Source of the DNA: Punica granatum
Taxonomy: Eukaryota; Streptophyta; Magnoliopsida; Myrtales; Lythraceae
DNA: 64,000 nucleotides
NCBI RefSeq assembly: GCF_007655135.1
Contig: NC_045127.1
Span: 55,469,051-55,533,050 of the forward strand
Direction of reading: 5' to 3'
Of the stretch, positions 23,811 through 35,567 are shown in pieces. Each line of letters starts with the position of its first letter. Within the stretch, counting starts at the first letter, position 1. The position numbers were made by a program, and so were the translations under genes. The notes beneath the pieces are model-generated. The model did not search any database, was not told the origin of the DNA, and saw nothing but the letters and a program-made list of their open reading frames with translations.

Positions 23811-24721
23811 CATGTTTGGTATTGATTGGTAATATTATAAGTTCATGGGAATCTTGCTGGTAATATAGATAGTCACCTCCTGGTGAGAAAGTACATTATC
23901 AAAAAATGGATTATCTTTACTATCCAGATTACCAGTAATTTGCTTCAGCTAAATATGGTAATGAAGTGGGTCCAAAAAATCTAAAATTAGATTCACAATA
24001 ATCCACCTGGATTCTCTAGTACTAAACGCCTAGTAAATTCTACATTGAACTCCCTGGCAAGTAATTTATGTACTTAATTAGGTTGTACAGATTGTATTAT
24101 ATATACATATATATATACAAGATGCAACTCGGCGTAATATAAACACACACACTTATAATGCAGGCTGTGATTAAAATTTTAATATAATTCTCCGCTTTGA
24201 TGGATGGATGGATGGATGGGCGGTACTGCCCCCGTCGAGGTTGCTAGCCGATCCAAATATTGCCAACGACCTCACCTAGAGCGGTGGTGGCCGACATCAA
24301 ACCCCCATCGTCTTTTTCTCTCTCTTCATTCAAAGAGATAAAATTAGGAAGTAGATCGGGGCTGAGCAATGGCCTAATTCCGGCCACCACAGCCTCAATC
24401 AAGGTCGCCAATGGTCACAAGGATCTTCGACAACCTCAATTGGGGCTACGGCAGCAACTAGGCCATGGCAGCCCCGATCTACTTCCTCTTTATGTCTCAT
24501 TGACTGAAGAGAGAGAGGGACGATCAAGGGGTAGTGGGACTCGATACCAGCAACCACCACCCTTCTTCCTAATATTTCATAAATTTAAAACAGAAGCAAG
24601 GGCAATTATGTTTTCGCATAAAATTTTATCTTTATCCCCACCTCCAGCTGGGATTAGATCATCAATAATAATCTCCCGATAAATTCCTAACCCATACATT
24701 ATCCTGTCATCACCAAACATG
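23811..24721. repeat. MITE-like element enclosing a long hairpin
   Basis: The ends catgtttggtattgattgg and (reverse complement of the right end) catgtttggtgatgacagg are inverted and continue with weak similarity. Inside, 24280-24404 and about 24437-24563 form an imperfect inverted repeat with arms of about 125 bp ('agtagatcggggctg' on the left, 'cagccccgatctact' on the right), which as RNA would fold into one long stem. There is no coding potential. An (ATGG)n run lies at 24198-24219. The class is not certain because no convincing target duplication is visible. Confidence 0.5.
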
Positions 24722-26595
24722 AGTTTAGAATTTGAGAAATAATAGCGCATGCTCTTAACTGTTGATCTAGAAGTTCCAGGTTCGATACCTAGTGAGACTA
24801 CCCATGTCCCTTTATTAGTTATTTAGGATTTTAAGAAAGGGGCATTACTACAGTGTCATAAAGCGCCGACTCGAGATCAAGAGATAATTCAATTCTCACT
24901 AGTGAGATGGAAGATGGAATTAGGCTATGTCTGTACATTATGCTTGAGAACGAACCAAGCAAGCAGGTTTGCAAGCGAAGGAGCCCGAGAGAAGTATGGT
25001 AAGCGGGTCCTGAGGCTGTCCTTTTTTTTTTCTTTTTTTTTTAAATACGAGATTCGGATCCTACCTACTGAAAACCAATTCCTAAAATCCTACCATGTTA
25101 TGTTAGCGTACCCAACTGGAACCGATTCTCTTTATCTTTTAGGAGAGGTCGAATAAATATCACAATGCGGTAGAGAAAAAAGAAGGAAAAAAAATATTGG
25201 AGGGACAAGATTTTCAAGCAATGGTTAGCAATTGCGAGTAATACTTTTAAAATCAAGTAAATTATATCTCTGGGATGGAGAAGAGCAAAAAATAAATAAA
25301 ATAGGAATCAATAGGACATTAATTAGTTTTATTTGGTTTTGCTTAAAATTAATAATATGAACTAGCAATTGTTGGTTAAGGGATAAGTTGCATCCCTCCT
25401 AGAAGGAGAGGAACACAATTCTATGTCTCGGAAAACGCACTTATTGGGAGGGAGAATTTCATCCCTAAAATTACTAGAACAATGTCTTCCACAAATTCTT
25501 TTCCAAAAAAATATATGAACAAGCAGATACATATGAGAATTAAGTTAAGAGGAAGGAAAAATTAAGTGTCGATGAAATAAAAAATTGGTGGTGTTAAAAT
25601 TTGATGATAGTTATAGAAGAATTTTATATACCAATTAAGATATTAATAATTTTATTTATTTAAATATTATACAATATCTATCAATTTCTAATAAAAATAT
25701 GATTTTCAAAATAAATATGACAAAATATAAAAGTAAAATAGAGGAAAAAATAATCAAACATCAAACTAGGAAATATTATCTGCATCCATTTATTCTTTTC
25801 ACAGAGTACTAAATATATTATATATTTTCGAAACAAATAGACAAACACTATTGTAAGGGAGAAGGAAAGATGGTGTAACTTTCCTTCTCCCAAAATGCCC
25901 ATTGAAAATAGATTTTAAAAATTAGCAACCCTTAAATTTAGTGGAAGTTATCAAGTTAAGGTTAAATAAGTAATTTCATTGACAACCAGCTCCCCACTTC
26001 TCCACAATTCTCTCTCTCCCTCTCTCTTCACGTTGCCATCTCACTCTCCTCGCTCTCTGTAACCACATACCATTCCTTTGTTCTCTACTTAAGTTTTTCT
26101 TAATTAATTTTCATTATTTGGTGTTTTTCGAGGAAAAACAATATTTTGTTTTGAAAAAGAATTACATTTTAAAGTTACAAGTTTAGACTTTGTTAAAGTA
26201 TGTAACACCGCATGCAGCATGGGTATGATTCTTATATATATATGCTATATATATTAAGAGAAAAAAAAAACATGTATATCCTTTCATACTAAAATGAAGT
26301 TATTGAATATATTAATTATTAATATAATAAAGAAAATATAAATATGCCTTGACTATATATATATATATACATTCATAAATATCTATATATTTCCTACTAT
26401 AGGAAACTATATTTTTACATTGGCATAATGTATCAAACAGCTAAACATATACATATATATATATATATGCCAATATAAAAATTACGACGTATCAAAGCAT
26501 ATATAGATTCCTATTCCTATAATATATATAGATTCCATTGTATATCAAATATTCCACATATATTTCACCATATAATATTTACATAATTAAATTGA
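24722..26595. other. Intergenic, AT-rich
   Basis: I see no gene. Several (AT)n runs occur, for example at 26238-26251, 26353-26370 and 26450-26468. The tract around 26380-26570 has inverted AT-rich repeats of the phrase 'tatagattcctattcctat'/'aggaaact'. Confidence 0.4.
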
Positions 26596-27653
26596 GAATA
26601 AATAGGCAATTTGGTCTCTACTTTTACAACTTTTGCAGGTTACATCAATCAAATCCTTGACTTATTTTTTACATCAATTTGATCCTTGAGTTTGTCGATT
26701 TGCATCACTTTGATCCCCTACTTTTTCAATTTACATTAAATAGATCATTTTTACATCAATTACATCCTCCACTAAATAAGTTAGGCCACGCAATATACAT
26801 CAAGCAGGTCTTTTGTGATACATCAATTAGGTCTTTCCGTCAAAATTCGTCTGACAGTGTTAACTAAGGAGTATGTTACATCATTTAGATCATTGCTTTC
26901 TTTTTTTATAATAAAATTTTTTTTAAAAAAAAAACTAAACTAAACTAGGCGCTAGCAGGGGTTCCCCTACCGACGACCTCTCCCTGGGGGGAGATCATCG
27001 GAGGGTCCACTGCCCAATAAACAAGTTGTCAGCAAGGGAAACCCCACCGAAGCTCTCCCCTCTATTCCCTCTGATTTTCCTCCATTTCGAAAAACATAGG
27101 GAACAAGGGCGAGCTTCGGTGAGGGCTCCCTTCAATTCTTTTTTTTCCCCTTAAAAAAGACGATGAAACCATGCCATTTTGAGTAGTGGACTCAATAAGG
27201 CGTCATTTCAACCTTTTTTTAAATGACAAAACGACATCATTTTGGGTCCATTCCTCAAAATGACGTCATTTTGTCGTCTTTCTAAAGACCCCATTTTTCA
27301 TTTTCTTAATTTTTTTTCTATTAGACAGGAATAAAGGAAAATTAAAAAAATAAAAAAATGACCTAAACAATGTAACATGCTCCACAATTAACGTCATATT
27401 TAACACCATGATAACGGAATGATCTAATTGATATACCAAAAGAAGCTCTTTATGTATTTTGTGTAAAAAAGGACATAATTAATATAATGATAACTTAATT
27501 GATATAATTTCTTTTAGTGGAGGATGTAATTGATGTAATTTCCTTCAATGGAGAATGTAATTGACGTATAAGGACGAAATTGATGCAAAAAATAAATCAT
27601 GAACTCGATTGATGTAACCTACGAAAGTCATGGACCAAATTGCCTATTTACTC
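26596..27653. mobile_element. Long-TIR Mutator-type element, family 2
   Basis: The left end gaataaataggcaatttggt matches the reverse complement of the right end, gagtaaataggcaatttggt. Similarity continues for about 280 bp on each side. The flanks ttaaattga (26587-26595) and ttaaataaa (27654-27662) agree at 7 of 9 bases. Each arm is built from repeated units of about 35 bp containing 'ttacatcaattt(g)atcctt'. The interior (about 26935-27330) is less AT-rich and holds a short palindromic region but no protein domain. Non-autonomous. Confidence 0.8.
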
Positions 27654-28748
27654 TTAAATAAACGACACGGCTTCTCCACATATATATCGAAGATGATGAT
27701 GATGATGCTGATGTCGGAGGTTGCTAGGCTTAAAAATGAAAAAAAAAGAAAATTCGGAGGGCAAACCAGTCTTTTCAGGAAACCTACCATTCAAACAGTT
27801 TTGCAGGTCTTGGCGCCGTGCCATGACCGACGGGCAGATCAGAGGGAGACTGATTATGATGAAATTGCAGGAGCCGTTCGGTCAAAAAGGGTCCTCCCGT
27901 CTCTCCTCCTTCCTTCTCCCAGGAGGGAAGATATCAGACTCCCTTTTTCTCCTTGCCGCTTCCATGCCCTCACGGCAGGGCAGCAGCACATACTGAAACC
28001 GAGATAGATAGATAATGGAGCGGGCATATTCATACTGAGAAAAACAGACAGACAGAGAGAGCATCTGATTAACTTGCCGGATCGACATCTGAGTATCTTG
28101 TTCTACGGTAAGTTTCTCTTTCCAGCTCTTTTCATTTCTTCTCTGCTTCTGAATCTTGAAAGAGCGAGCCAACCCCATCTGGGACAATCGTGATTCATAA
28201 AACAGGTAGCCTTAAGCATCCTTCCTTGGTTGGCTAGATCAACCATGAGTCTTCTTCTTAAGGTTCCAATCCACTTAATAACAGACAGCCCCTCCATAAA
28301 CTTGATTTCAATAACCCGTCTTCTTTCAATTCACTGTACTTTTGCTCTCCTACAAGAAAGATGGAAAAAAAAAAAAAGACAGCACAGTCCTACAGATGAC
28401 CCAAACCTCAGACTTTCCAAACCAATTCTTTCTAGTCTGATCTTTTATTTCACTCTTCTTTCTACTCGAGTTATTATCACATTACAAGAACAATTAAGAA
28501 CTGATCATACATAAAACCAAACACATGTAGCACTAATATCCAACAGAGGAAACAGTCAGAACAACTCAGAATCGTGACAATATTCCCTCTCTACCCCACC
28601 ATTAACCTTGCACCTCCCTCAGATTGGAAGATCAATCCCTCATGGTCTGGTCTCTTCCCTCTTACTCTTCGCCTGGCATCACATTCAAGGTTCAATTCGT
28701 CAAAAACCTCCTTCAGGCCTCACACTTTTCACATATTTTGAATGTGTA
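27654..28748. other. Spacer and 3' flank of the TOM3-like gene
   Basis: Downstream of the minus-strand TOM3-like stop codon. No protein gene is recognised. A strong plus-strand splice-donor-like site, cggtaagt, lies at 28106-28113 after a purine-rich leader-like stretch (28030-28070), so an unannotated plus-strand non-coding exon is possible but unproven. The 3' UTR of the minus-strand gene should occupy part of 28400-28748. Confidence 0.4.
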
Positions 28749-31700
28749 TCAGCGGATTGGGTGGTACTGTGTGATCCCCCGCTTTGGAGGCAACTTCCTC
28801 AGGATGAACAGAACCAAAGAAGATGGCAGAATCTCCACCAACTGCAACACAGCATAACAGGAACAACTAGACTTGCTCAACAGTACATCAGAAGAAGAGA
28901 ATAACTAAATGCTAAAAAGCAACAGTCATGCAACCATGGCTTCTCTGAGGAAACTATAAAACTACCAACCTCTGAAAACGGAAAACCTACTGTGACTCTT
29001 TAAACAGGTGCGTATCCATATGTTCCAAATGTTATATGTGTCAGTAAGGTCTCCATTTTCTTGCAAGTGATTAAAAAAAGAAAGAGAGAGAGAGAGAGAG
29101 AGAGAATATGCATGAAGACTTAGGATCCATTGATCTCTCTCATGAATAGCAAAAACCAGGGTTTTCAATTTTATTAGTTCCCTAGGTAAATAGTCTTAAC
29201 GGGAGGATGTATACCAAACAATTTCTGATGTCTCCATAATCTATTGGTATTTATATTAAACGTCTAACTTTACGTAATTTTTTCAAAGAATGAAACATCT
29301 TCTGTTTGTTACATACTTACATATGCTTAATTCAGAAATTTTTTTCAAAACATTCAGTTTTGCTACATGAATTAGAAATTAGTAGGCCAATGAAAAGCTT
29401 ACCAGATAGTATATGAAGTTTAGAACTGGGTGGTCCAAAAGATCCAGGTCTGCTGCTTTATCAAAAGCATTAAAGCACATCTGCAGCATTGAGAGCATAT
29501 ATTAGAAAGTGACAATCAAAACAATAACCAGCAGCACCTAGATCTGGGCAAAAACAGTCACTGTAGCTAGCTCATATCACTAATAACTAGTGGAAGTCCA
29601 TCTTGTCAGTTGGGACATTTAACAAAAAAGATTTTTGGCTTTATGACCTGCCAACATATTTATAGTATGCTTGGCAGCCAAGTGTCATGCATGTTAACAT
29701 AAAACCTCCCCTCACTCTAAAAATTATGGATCCTTCGAAGTTGATGAGTCAGAACAAAGCCCAATAACATGCAACTCACCATTATGCACCTGATAAGGAA
29801 GCATGAGAAACATATGGTTGTCACGTAGCCAACCTGCATATTGAAAAATCAAGAGCTTAAAGACCACAAAAATAACAGTGCGGTATTTGCATAATTTTCT
29901 AATGAAAAATGTACCTCTTGCAACTTCTTACGCCGGCCTTTTGATTCCACAGGGAATCGCTGCAACATCAAGAAGAGTCTGCCAAAATGAAACAAAGCAA
30001 ATAACTATTTGCAAGGTTTTATTTTTTTTAATGTAATCACAAGCAGCCAATTTTTAGATAAAAAGACACTAATTCATGAGCAACTTTAAGCAGTTCAGCC
30101 ACTTCAACAAGGAGGTAACTTATAGCAGACACACAATAAAGGTACATACTTTTGGATACTTTACTCAAGATCATTCTTGCAGATGCATAAGAATTTGCAT
30201 CAATTATATTTTTTACGTGGTTTAGTCCACAGCCAATGGCTCGAGGACCACTATAAGCGCGAAATTAAGATTAATTACAGGATTGGTGGGAAGATAATAG
30301 GCTAAACCAAGTTCCCGAAGGCATGTTCTGGGAAGTGAAGGCTCTGTAGACTCAGAAAGGGGCCTGTTAAGAAGGCCCAAAAGTCTTCCTGACCTTTTTT
30401 ATTTGGCTTGAGCGCATACCGTTGACTACCCTCAAACGCCAAAATAAATGGACAAGAGGAGCCACATTATTGGTTAACAACCACCACATCTCTACAATAA
30501 ATAACCTGAAATAATCAAAGTTTAAGATTGTTCAGATTCTAATTGGTATATGAGTTCTTAAATTCTCATTGACAAACTCAGCCGCAGAACCATCTTCCAG
30601 CCAATTCCTCCAACTAAAAGTGTTCGTTCTTATTGAGACATGTAACCGTTTCCTTCCTTGACGTTCACTAATTTCTCTCTTTCCATAGGGACTTAGTCTA
30701 AGGTCCAACCCCGAGCTAATCCTTCTCTACTTTATTCCTACTGCTCTTGGCATTATTAGTGTATAATGTTAATCCTCCCTTCTTACAAGAAACCTGACTT
30801 AATCCTATAAAGTAATATATGCCCCATGCAAATGCTAGCCTCGGCTGCTAAAGGCATGCCCATCCATGTTTAGGGAAAAATTCTCTTTTGGCAGCTAGCT
30901 TTGTTGCGCTAACATTACTGCTTCCACAGCAAAATCAACTTGGTTGTCCTAATCTCTTTCCCAGCATATTGGCTGACTAGTTAAATTGACTAACATGCAA
31001 GAGGCCCCCCATCAATCGTGACGGGTGATGGTTCAATTAAGCAAAGTCTTCACTTAGTCGGGAAAGAGTTGTACTGACTATGTTCAATTGCGCAGACACG
31101 TGCAGAGATCTCAAAAACCAAACTCTCCAGAGCAAATTTAGAAATTGCAAATAGGATGTCCTTGGAACTTTATGGAAAACCTGTGTGATTCGGCCACAAG
31201 ACACTATAAACTATAGAACAACCATGCATAGGGTTTCCTGCCATAGCGTCATGCCGTCACCCTAGGAGACTTCAAGTCTAAGCAGAATCTATTTATAGAT
31301 TCTGAGAACAAAATAACTAAGTTGTTCATCAAAACTTTAGCCAACTAAGTGCTCGCAGGAAAGGAGGGAGGGGGGGTGGAGATGTGAAGAAGAGCACTGT
31401 AACATAGGGTTACATTGGCCAGCCAACCTTACTCGGATTCATGAAACAGACCATGGAACCAAACTGGTTCATAAAAACCTATATTTTTTTTTGCTGAATA
31501 AAAACCTATATATTTGACTTTAGGCGAATTAGTAACTTTATGTAGAGCATTTTGAATGCTCCAATGAGGCAGCAACTTAAGTATATTCCTCAAATCATAT
31601 AAACAGCTTATAATAGCTCAAAGAAAAGCATTTTTTTGGCATTAATTAATTCTCTACAAACCCATTCCTTATTCTGAAGGTGTTGTATTCCAACAGACAC

Positions 31701-34700
31701 TGAACAAATACACATAATCAACCAAGGAAAAATTCGTTCAGTCTCACATAATCGACCGAGTAAATATTTTTTGACCACCAAGCAAATAAATATTTGCACA
31801 ACTATCCAATCAGACAAGCATGAATTTTTAGCAGGAAATTGCAATGCAGAGGCAATCACCTTCCCCCATAAAGAAGAAATCCAAGGGCTGCAAATAGAGA
31901 GACACCTGCCAGAAGATAGAGAGACAGCAGAATGTATTGGTGTGACTGAGCAACTAGCTGACTAGCCATTACAGAAAAAATACAGGGTTAAAGGCCAGTT
32001 ACCAGCAAAGAACATTTTCGAGAGAACAATCACTGCATGAACAGGCTTCCACCACAATATCAGCCACATGGCAATCTGAACAATATGTTTCAAAATTATA
32101 TTATGTTAGAGATGCTGATACCTCTAAATGAAAGAATAGTTTCACAGTTCAAAGCCACAAAAGTGAACATATAATTGCACTGAAGACAACATATTACTCA
32201 AGTAATAGCAATCTTCAAGATAATAGAAGCAATGACAATCTGTTATATGATATTGGTAGAAAAATGAGCAAAAAGAAGGGAAAAAGTAGCTACTAGCCTT
32301 TCCGAAGAGGACTTGGCTATATATATAAAGTTCTGCTTTATCTTACCAGTGAGGAGTTATCTAGATGCTCGAGGTCTCTAAATAATAGGAAAAATAAGTT
32401 AGCTACTCGATAGCTACTTGTTTGCTCAAACTTGACTCATCAATGTTGGAGCTCAATCTATGTTTAGTAACTGAATAGCTGTTCCAAATTTCAAATGTGA
32501 GCAACTAGCTAAAATACCAGTTCCAAGAGGGTAATTTCTAAATGTGCATTTGTACCCTTCCTTCCCCTGGGAAACCTTGCTGTTTTCTGAACTGTCTCAC
32601 TTTGGCTGTCTCCATTATGCAAGTCTCAAAGAAAATTTACCCTTTCTGACTTGCCAAAGAAAAGAAAAAACTAATTTTAACTACCCATAACCTCATTATA
32701 CTAAAAGTGAGACGAACAAGCAACACAATCCTACAAATTTGTGATAGTCCAGGCCTACAGTCAAAAGGATTTTACATTTTAGAAATTAATTAGTGTAGGC
32801 AAACGATACGCTATTCATGGGTTTTCTTAAGCATTCATTTGAAAATTTCAACCTAAATATTGGCTTTGTTCATCCGAGAATAATTATTTCCACGACAAGG
32901 AAATTACATGTATATTGACTTTTAGACTGGGCGATAACTATATTCTTCAGACTAGTATCATAGCTTAACAGAAAATTTCACATTTGAGGGAATCCATCCA
33001 GAGGATTGAAAGTTCAAGAAGAAAAACTTAATATTATTTTACATTCTTATTTCTTAAAGTAGCTTGCATTAACCACACACATACATTAGGTTGATGTACT
33101 GAGTCATCAATGATTAGGCTGGGCCAACACTTAGGGACGGCAATGGTGTTTGTGAAAAACCATATCCGCGGATAACCGCACCATTTTTAGCACCGATAAC
33201 CGCACCAAATGGTTATGGTGCGGATATGGTTTTTAATTTCAAAAACCGCCACGGTGAAGTGCAAATATGATTTTGATGAAAAAATCGCGGATAAAACCGC
33301 ACCACAATATTTACATTTTTATACATATAGATTGGACTAATTTTTCAACAACTTGTCCAAATCCAATCCTAATCCAACTTGATTTCTTAATTTATCTGTT
33401 AATATTAGCTAATAAAACTATAAAGATATAATACTAATCTAAGGATAATTTTTATATATAGGATTTTAATTAATTTATTTCTTTTAACTGTTATGTTTTT
33501 CTAGATTTTTATTTAACTTAATTTTGCGGTGCGGTGCGGTGCGGATAACTGCAGTTTTTTGGTGGTGAGGATATGATTTTCAATTTTCAAAACTGCAACG
33601 GATACGGTGCACAGTTTTATATCGCGGTTCGGTTGCGGTTCTCGTGGTATCCGCAGCACATCCACGCTGCTGCCATCCCTACCAACACTGATGCAGGAGC
33701 ATTCACCAAGTTTATAATTTTAGTAGATTTTCATTTACTATGTCTTTGTCGTATTAATTATAATAAGGCTTGTCGTATTAATTATAATAAGGCTTTTAGA
33801 GGGTTAAAGTGATCATCAGGCTTGTGCTTTAAGGTTAGGATATTTAAGTGATCATGTGTTAGATGATCAGGGTTGGGGTTATATATATCTTATAGCCCCC
33901 CGGTATATATTGTCTTGCGAGCGATCACTATGGAAGTGTCATTAACATTTCCTAACCTAGAGATTCCAAATCCAGTTTTGTTTCTCTTGTTCCTACTTCA
34001 CTTCTGATTCTCTTTCAATTCTGCACCCTTTTCATATTCACCCTACACCAGGCTGACTGAATATTGAATTTCATTTATACTCTCCCGTTAATACTAATAC
34101 TGATACCAACTAAGCAGATCATTAATCAAGATCTATACTAACTCAACTACCTCTATCGAACTTTAATCTTGAGCAATCAGAATGAAAGGGATGAAGAGAC
34201 AATTAGATTCCAGCATGAAGACATTTTGTTCGAATATACTCTGCTACTAAATAAATAATTACTTGCTGAATTAATCTAACTATACGTTAAGCGAGCAAGC
34301 AAATTTGTCAAAGCAGCTTACTACGTCACTTCAAATTCTGTGTGACATATTTCTCCAAAAATGACTTAAAGATGAGTGCAAAGGAACACCAAAAATGTAT
34401 CGAGTGCCTAAAGCAGGCGACACAAGTTCTTTTATACAGAACGAGTCCAACTCCAGGCACCTAATTCTTTCTCTGTATAAAGAGGATGAGGATCAGCAGA
34501 CAGAGAACTTCACCTGAACCGCATAAACCACAGCATTAATTGTAAAGAAACTTGGGCGAAGTCCATCAGTGGAAACAGCACGTGCCTGCAAGCCAAAATT
34601 ACAGGTTATTCAACCGAAAAGCCAGAGAGAGGAAGGTGGGGAACTAATTAGAAATCATGACCTGATAATAGATCTCCGCCCAGAAGAGAACCAGGAGAGC

Positions 34701-35567
34701 GTATGTCGTGAAGAATGCAAGGCTTGGCATGTCGAGCAGTATGTGTTGGATTATCTGAAGAGGGGAGGGGAGTTGAGCTCTGTAAGTACAGCATCAGCAA
34801 AAAGGGATGCGTGAATACACTAGCAGATCGAGAGGCAGAGCAGATAGGTCAAACCTCGGGATGCAACTTCTGCACGTCCCGGCGGAAGACGAATACTAGT
34901 GATCTGACTGCACATTTAGAAGGGAAAGTCACACTCCGAGAGAGTTCAACAAACGGAACAAAGGCAACAATGAACAGGGAAGAGATTGAAGATTGTCAAA
35001 GCACAGACCTCCATTCACCAAGAAATTCAGAAAATGGAAGACTTTCTGGGTGGTCCAACCAAACTCCGGAACCCTCAGCTGTATCCGTACCAGTTGAATC
35101 TGTTGGCCCTCGCATCAAGAGGGTACGTAGGATAAGTAAAACTCAAATTCAGGCAAGTAAATGAGTAAAAATAACTTATGGGGATAGCGATAAGATCATC
35201 CGAAATGATCGATCAACAACCTAAGGCGACTATAGAGAGAAGCCAATCTCATGTAATTGAAATCGGATTATCATGAAAAGCAAGCCAGGTAAAATCAACC
35301 AAGCAAACAATACGTTCAATTGCTCACGGAGAAGAATGCAGGAAACCCTAACCGGATTGATGATACCCCAAAAGAACAAGGAAGACAAAAGAAAGAACTT
35401 GTACGACAACCCCTGATGGTAAATGGGAAAACCGTTACCAGCGCAACGGCGGCAACGGCGCCGTAGAAGGCGGCAAGAACGTGAAAGATGCGATCCTGCC
35501 AGAGGGGGGACCTGTTCACGTCCTCCCACCAATTGGAAGCGTCCGTCATCCCGTAGGACGGTACCAT
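28749..35567 (-). CDS. TOM3: TOM3-like (TOM1/TOM3/THH1 family) seven-helix membrane protein
   Basis: Eleven coding exons, joined by hand at GT-AG borders, give 281 codons plus stop: 35567-35439, 35099-35009, 34907-34855, 34754-34662, 34585-34514, 32075-32003, 31905-31860, 29978-29915, 29833-29780, 29480-29403, 28841-28749. The protein opens [18 protein letters not shown]. It contains [68 protein letters not shown] and ends [17 protein letters not shown], all hallmarks of this family (usual length about 280-305). Seven hydrophobic segments are expected. These are tonoplast and endomembrane proteins that plus-strand tobamoviruses use as replication-complex anchors. They are related to GPR137/CAND-type proteins, and their normal cell role is little known. 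I chose Met 35567; an upstream in-frame Met at 35711 would add 48 residues. Closest by eye to TOM3 rather than TOM1. Confidence 0.93.
29079..29105. repeat. (GA)n microsatellite in intron 10 of the TOM3-like gene
   Basis: Continuous AG dinucleotides of about 26 bp inside the intron between exons 29480-29403 and 28841-28749. Confidence 0.9.
33132..33681. mobile_element. hAT-type MITE in intron 5 of the TOM3-like gene
   Basis: The element starts tagggacggcaatgg and ends with the inverse, ctgctgccatcccta (TIR TAGGGAYGGCA). It is flanked by a perfect 8-bp duplication, ccaacact (33124-33131 and 33682-33689), the signature of hAT transposition. The 550-bp interior is non-coding. It is rich in 'gcggat', 'accgcacc' and a 'gcggt' array near 33526-33544, present in both orientations near the two ends. 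The host intron is 2.4 kb and this insertion accounts for nearly a quarter of it. Confidence 0.92.
33747..33794. repeat. 24-bp tandem duplication in intron 5
   Basis: The unit tgtcgtattaattataataa plus ggct is present twice head to tail with no mismatch apart from the ends, so it is recent. Confidence 0.85.

Noticed and set aside
23641..24031. Possible MITE bounded by ggcgtttgatgc and actaaacgcct
   Set aside because: The ends match over about 12 bp only and overlap the better-supported 23811-24721 unit.
27630..28007. 125-codon plus-strand ORF downstream of the TOM3-like gene
   Set aside because: It starts inside the right TIR of a MULE, has no domain and shows no splice or codon evidence of being a gene.
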